Shown: positions 21,679 through 22,983 of the stretch, one piece after another
How positions within the stretch are numbered: position 1 is the stretch's first letter
Layout: each line of letters starts with the position of its first letter
From: Legionellales bacterium UBA4722
GTDB lineage: Bacteria; Pseudomonadota; Gammaproteobacteria; DSM-16500
Reading direction: 5' to 3'
DNA length: 22,983 bases
NCBI GenBank assembly: GCA_002404295.1
Contig: DHJK01000188.1
Span: 31,008 to 53,990, forward strand
Notes under the pieces: model-generated
The model's database searches: none
The model's input: only the letters and a program-made list of their open reading frames with translations
Told to the model about the DNA's origin: nothing
Position numbers and translations under genes: made by a program

Positions 21679-22704
21679 TTACATTCCCTCTGAAACAACA
21701 GATGAAATAGCAGCCAACACCTGAATCGGTTTTAATTCACGCATACAATGATGATGTTTTAACGGACATGTGCGCTGGAAGCAAGGCTGACAATCAAGCG
21801 TGAGAGAAAGTATTTTCGCATTTTTATTTAAAGGTGGCGTAAAAGAAGGACTCGTAGGTCCGAACACCGCAACCAATGGTTTATTTAATGCAGCACCTAT
21901 ATGCATTAACCCTGAATCATTGCTCACGACTACAGTGGCTAACGACAACAAATCAATCGCTTCTTCCAGTGTCGTTTTTCCTGCTAAATTCACTGCACGT
22001 TGTTGAGTGGCTTGTTGAATTTGCTCTGCTACAGCATGATCTTTAGATGAACCAAAGATCCAGACATCCCAACCTTCTTGTAGTTTTGCATTTGCAATAT
22101 CGGCATAATAATTTTCTGGCCATTGTTTAGCAGGGCCAAATTCTGCGCCTGGGCATAAAGCAAGCACGGATCGTACTGGATTCACTAATTGATGATTGGC
22201 TAATGCTGTTGTCTGAGAGGCAGAAGAAATATGCAGCTCAGGCACTGGATATACTTCAGGCAATGTTTCGTTCTGTTCCAAACCTAGCGCCATGAATCGT
22301 TCGATCATTAAAGGATAGCGCGCTTTATCGAGGTAGCGCATATCATTCAAAAGAAAATAACGCATCTCACCCCGAAAGCCGGTGCGCCGCGGAATACGTG
22401 CCCACCATAAAACTAACGCTGATTTAAATGAATTCGGCAACACAATCGCTTGATCATATTTGTTTTCACGCAACCGTTTGCCTATGCGATATCGCTCACC
22501 TAAATTTAATTGCCCATGTCCTAATGACATCACAATCGCAGAGGATACTTCTGGCATGCGCGCTAATAAAGGTAAACTCCAAGCAGGCGCCAACACATCA
22601 ATCACAATATGAGGATCACGCTGCTTAAGTAATTTGAAAAGACATTGGGCCATGACCATGTCACCCACCCAAGCAGGCCCCACAATCAGAATTTTTTTAC
22701 TCAT
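21679..22704 (-). CDS. waaF: Lipopolysaccharide heptosyltransferase II
   Basis: WaaF adds the second heptose of the LPS inner core, using ADP-heptose (GT9 family). The 341-residue product begins MSKKILIVGPAWVGDMVMAQ, matching the E. coli WaaF N-terminus, with the catalytic-site Asp at D15. Later motifs are LCPGAEFGPAKQWPENYYAD and VSNDSGLMHIGAALNKPLVA followed by FGPTSP, the donor-binding region. A longer frame is open upstream to 22848 but covers the zinc-finger gene in another frame. ATG 22704 overlaps the end of that gene by 8 bases and has no strong ribosome site of its own, so it is probably translationally coupled to it. waaC follows immediately. Confidence 0.95.
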   Translation of the reverse strand: MSKKILIVGPAWVGDMVMAQCLFKLLKQRDPHIVIDVLAPAWSLPLLARMPEVSSAIVMSLGHGQLNLGERYRIGKRLRENKYDQAIVLPNSFKSALVLWWARIPRRTGFRGEMRYFLLNDMRYLDKARYPLMIERFMALGLEQNETLPEVYPVPELHISSASQTTALANHQLVNPVRSVLALCPGAEFGPAKQWPENYYADIANAKLQEGWDVWIFGSSKDHAVAEQIQQATQQRAVNLAGKTTLEEAIDLLSLATVVVSNDSGLMHIGAALNKPLVAVFGPTSPSFTPPLNKNAKILSLTLDCQPCFQRTCPLKHHHCMRELKPIQVLAAISSVVSEGM

Positions 22705-22891
22705 CTTTAAGAACGTACTCTGCTTCACAATAAGGACAAACGACACGCCCTTCTTCTGCAATGGGCAAGTAAACACGTGGATGAGCATCCCAAAGACGTT
22801 GGTCAGGCAATGGACAACACAAGGGTAAATCTGCACGCGTGACTTCATAATACCGCTTGGTGCAGGCTTGCTGATTATTGGTATTTTGCAT
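22697..22891 (-). CDS. Small zinc-finger (zf-CHCC type) protein
   Basis: This is a 64-residue protein with a C-H-C-C zinc site: C25/C26, H37 and the pair VCPYCEAEY (C52, C55). It matches the zf-CHCC family (related to the NDUFS6/mitochondrial complex I zinc subunit), which is often found beside LPS or ilvE genes in proteobacteria; its function is unknown. DQRLWDAHPRVYLPI is the typical middle. ATG 22891 has AGGAG 8 bases upstream. An in-frame ATG at 22960 would extend it by 23 residues without a ribosome site and across the -10 box. It is the first gene of the operon with waaF and waaC, overlapping waaF by 8 bases. Confidence 0.88.
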   Translation of the reverse strand: MQNTNNQQACTKRYYEVTRADLPLCCPLPDQRLWDAHPRVYLPIAEEGRVVCPYCEAEYVLKDE

Positions 22892-22920
22892 TTTCACAGC
22901 TCCTAGGGATTTCTGAGCGA

Positions 22921-22926
22921 AGTATA
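22921..22926 (-). promoter_or_regulatory. Candidate -10 box for the zinc finger-waaF-waaC operon
   Basis: Minus-strand TATACT lies 30 bases before ATG 22891; a CTGAAT at an 18-base spacer is a possible weak -35. The placement directly in front of the first operon gene supports it. Confidence 0.4.
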
Positions 22927-22956
22927 GCTTATTTTCCGATAAGAATTCAGCGATTT

Positions 22957-22983
22957 CCATTGGCCCAATCGTGAACGTGCCCG
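22957..22983. repeat. Terminus of a further type B inverted-repeat element, cut by window edge
   Basis: The last 27 bases of the window match, with three differences, the reverse complement of the right end of the copy at 15517-15702 (including its flank to 15714). The shared core is AATCGTGAACGTGCCCG. A fifth element therefore begins here, directly upstream of the zinc finger-waaF-waaC operon. Confidence 0.8.

Noticed and set aside
22705..22848. N-terminal extension of waaF to 22848
   Set aside because: It overlaps the zinc-finger gene in another frame, and MSKKILIVGP at 22704 is the family's normal start.
1..22983. CRISPR arrays, tRNA or rRNA genes, IS transposases
   Set aside because: No regularly spaced short repeats with unique spacers, no cloverleaf I could identify and no transposase-like protein; the repeats present are isolated palindromes.

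Overview
The window looks like a chromosomal segment of a gammaproteobacterium with moderate-to-low GC. The gene order radC next to coaBC-dut, followed by rpmB-rpmG, the adjacent waaF-waaC heptosyltransferases and the Pseudomonas-type DesA desaturase all fit that class. The split glycine decarboxylase (gcvPA/gcvPB), the eukaryote-like leucine-rich repeat protein, the Ser/Thr kinase and a second kinase-like protein suggest a host-associated lineage near Legionellales/Coxiellaceae. That placement is an inference from content; no marker gene settles it.

Layout. 1-108: an intergenic hairpin repeat cut by the window edge. 171-4543 (minus): gcvT-gcvH-gcvPA-gcvPB, the full set of glycine cleavage proteins except the shared lipoamide dehydrogenase. 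4544-4906: divergent intergenic region with a second hairpin repeat and promoters. 4907-8161 (plus): an accessory block with an unrecognised, remotely kinase-like protein, then an RNI-type LRR gene whose reading frame breaks at A AAA AAG. 8190-11323 (minus): dut, algC-type phosphohexomutase and a UbiH-family hydroxylase, closely spaced. 11402-12589 (minus): coaBC, ending in a 17-bp perfect hairpin. 12646-13882 (plus): radC, then rpmB-rpmG with their own promoter and a clear intrinsic terminator. 13966-14083: third hairpin repeat. 14134-15306 (minus): DesA-like desaturase. 15517-15702: fourth hairpin repeat. 15733-17445 (minus): SbmA/BacA-like ABC transporter. 17641-19539 (minus): Ser/Thr protein kinase with a long unrecognised C-terminal part. 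19725-20573 (plus): OmpA-domain lipoprotein, convergent with 20619-22891 (minus), a zinc-finger protein-waaF-waaC operon for the LPS inner core. A fifth repeat copy begins at the right edge.

The housekeeping genes cover one-carbon metabolism, nucleotide hygiene (dUTPase), coenzyme A, ubiquinone, sugar phosphates and LPS core, membrane lipid unsaturation and ribosomal proteins. Between them sit three genes of the kind seen among secreted effectors of intracellular bacteria (4907-6055, 6144-8161, 17641-19539). The most notable single signal is the LRR gene. The LRR pattern resumes in the -1 frame exactly at a dnaX-type slippery heptamer preceded by a Shine-Dalgarno-like AGGAG at 10 nt, so it may be a programmed frameshift rather than a dead gene. 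The other notable signal is the set of long inverted-repeat elements, with compensatory arm changes and shared termini, occupying most of the larger intergenic gaps.
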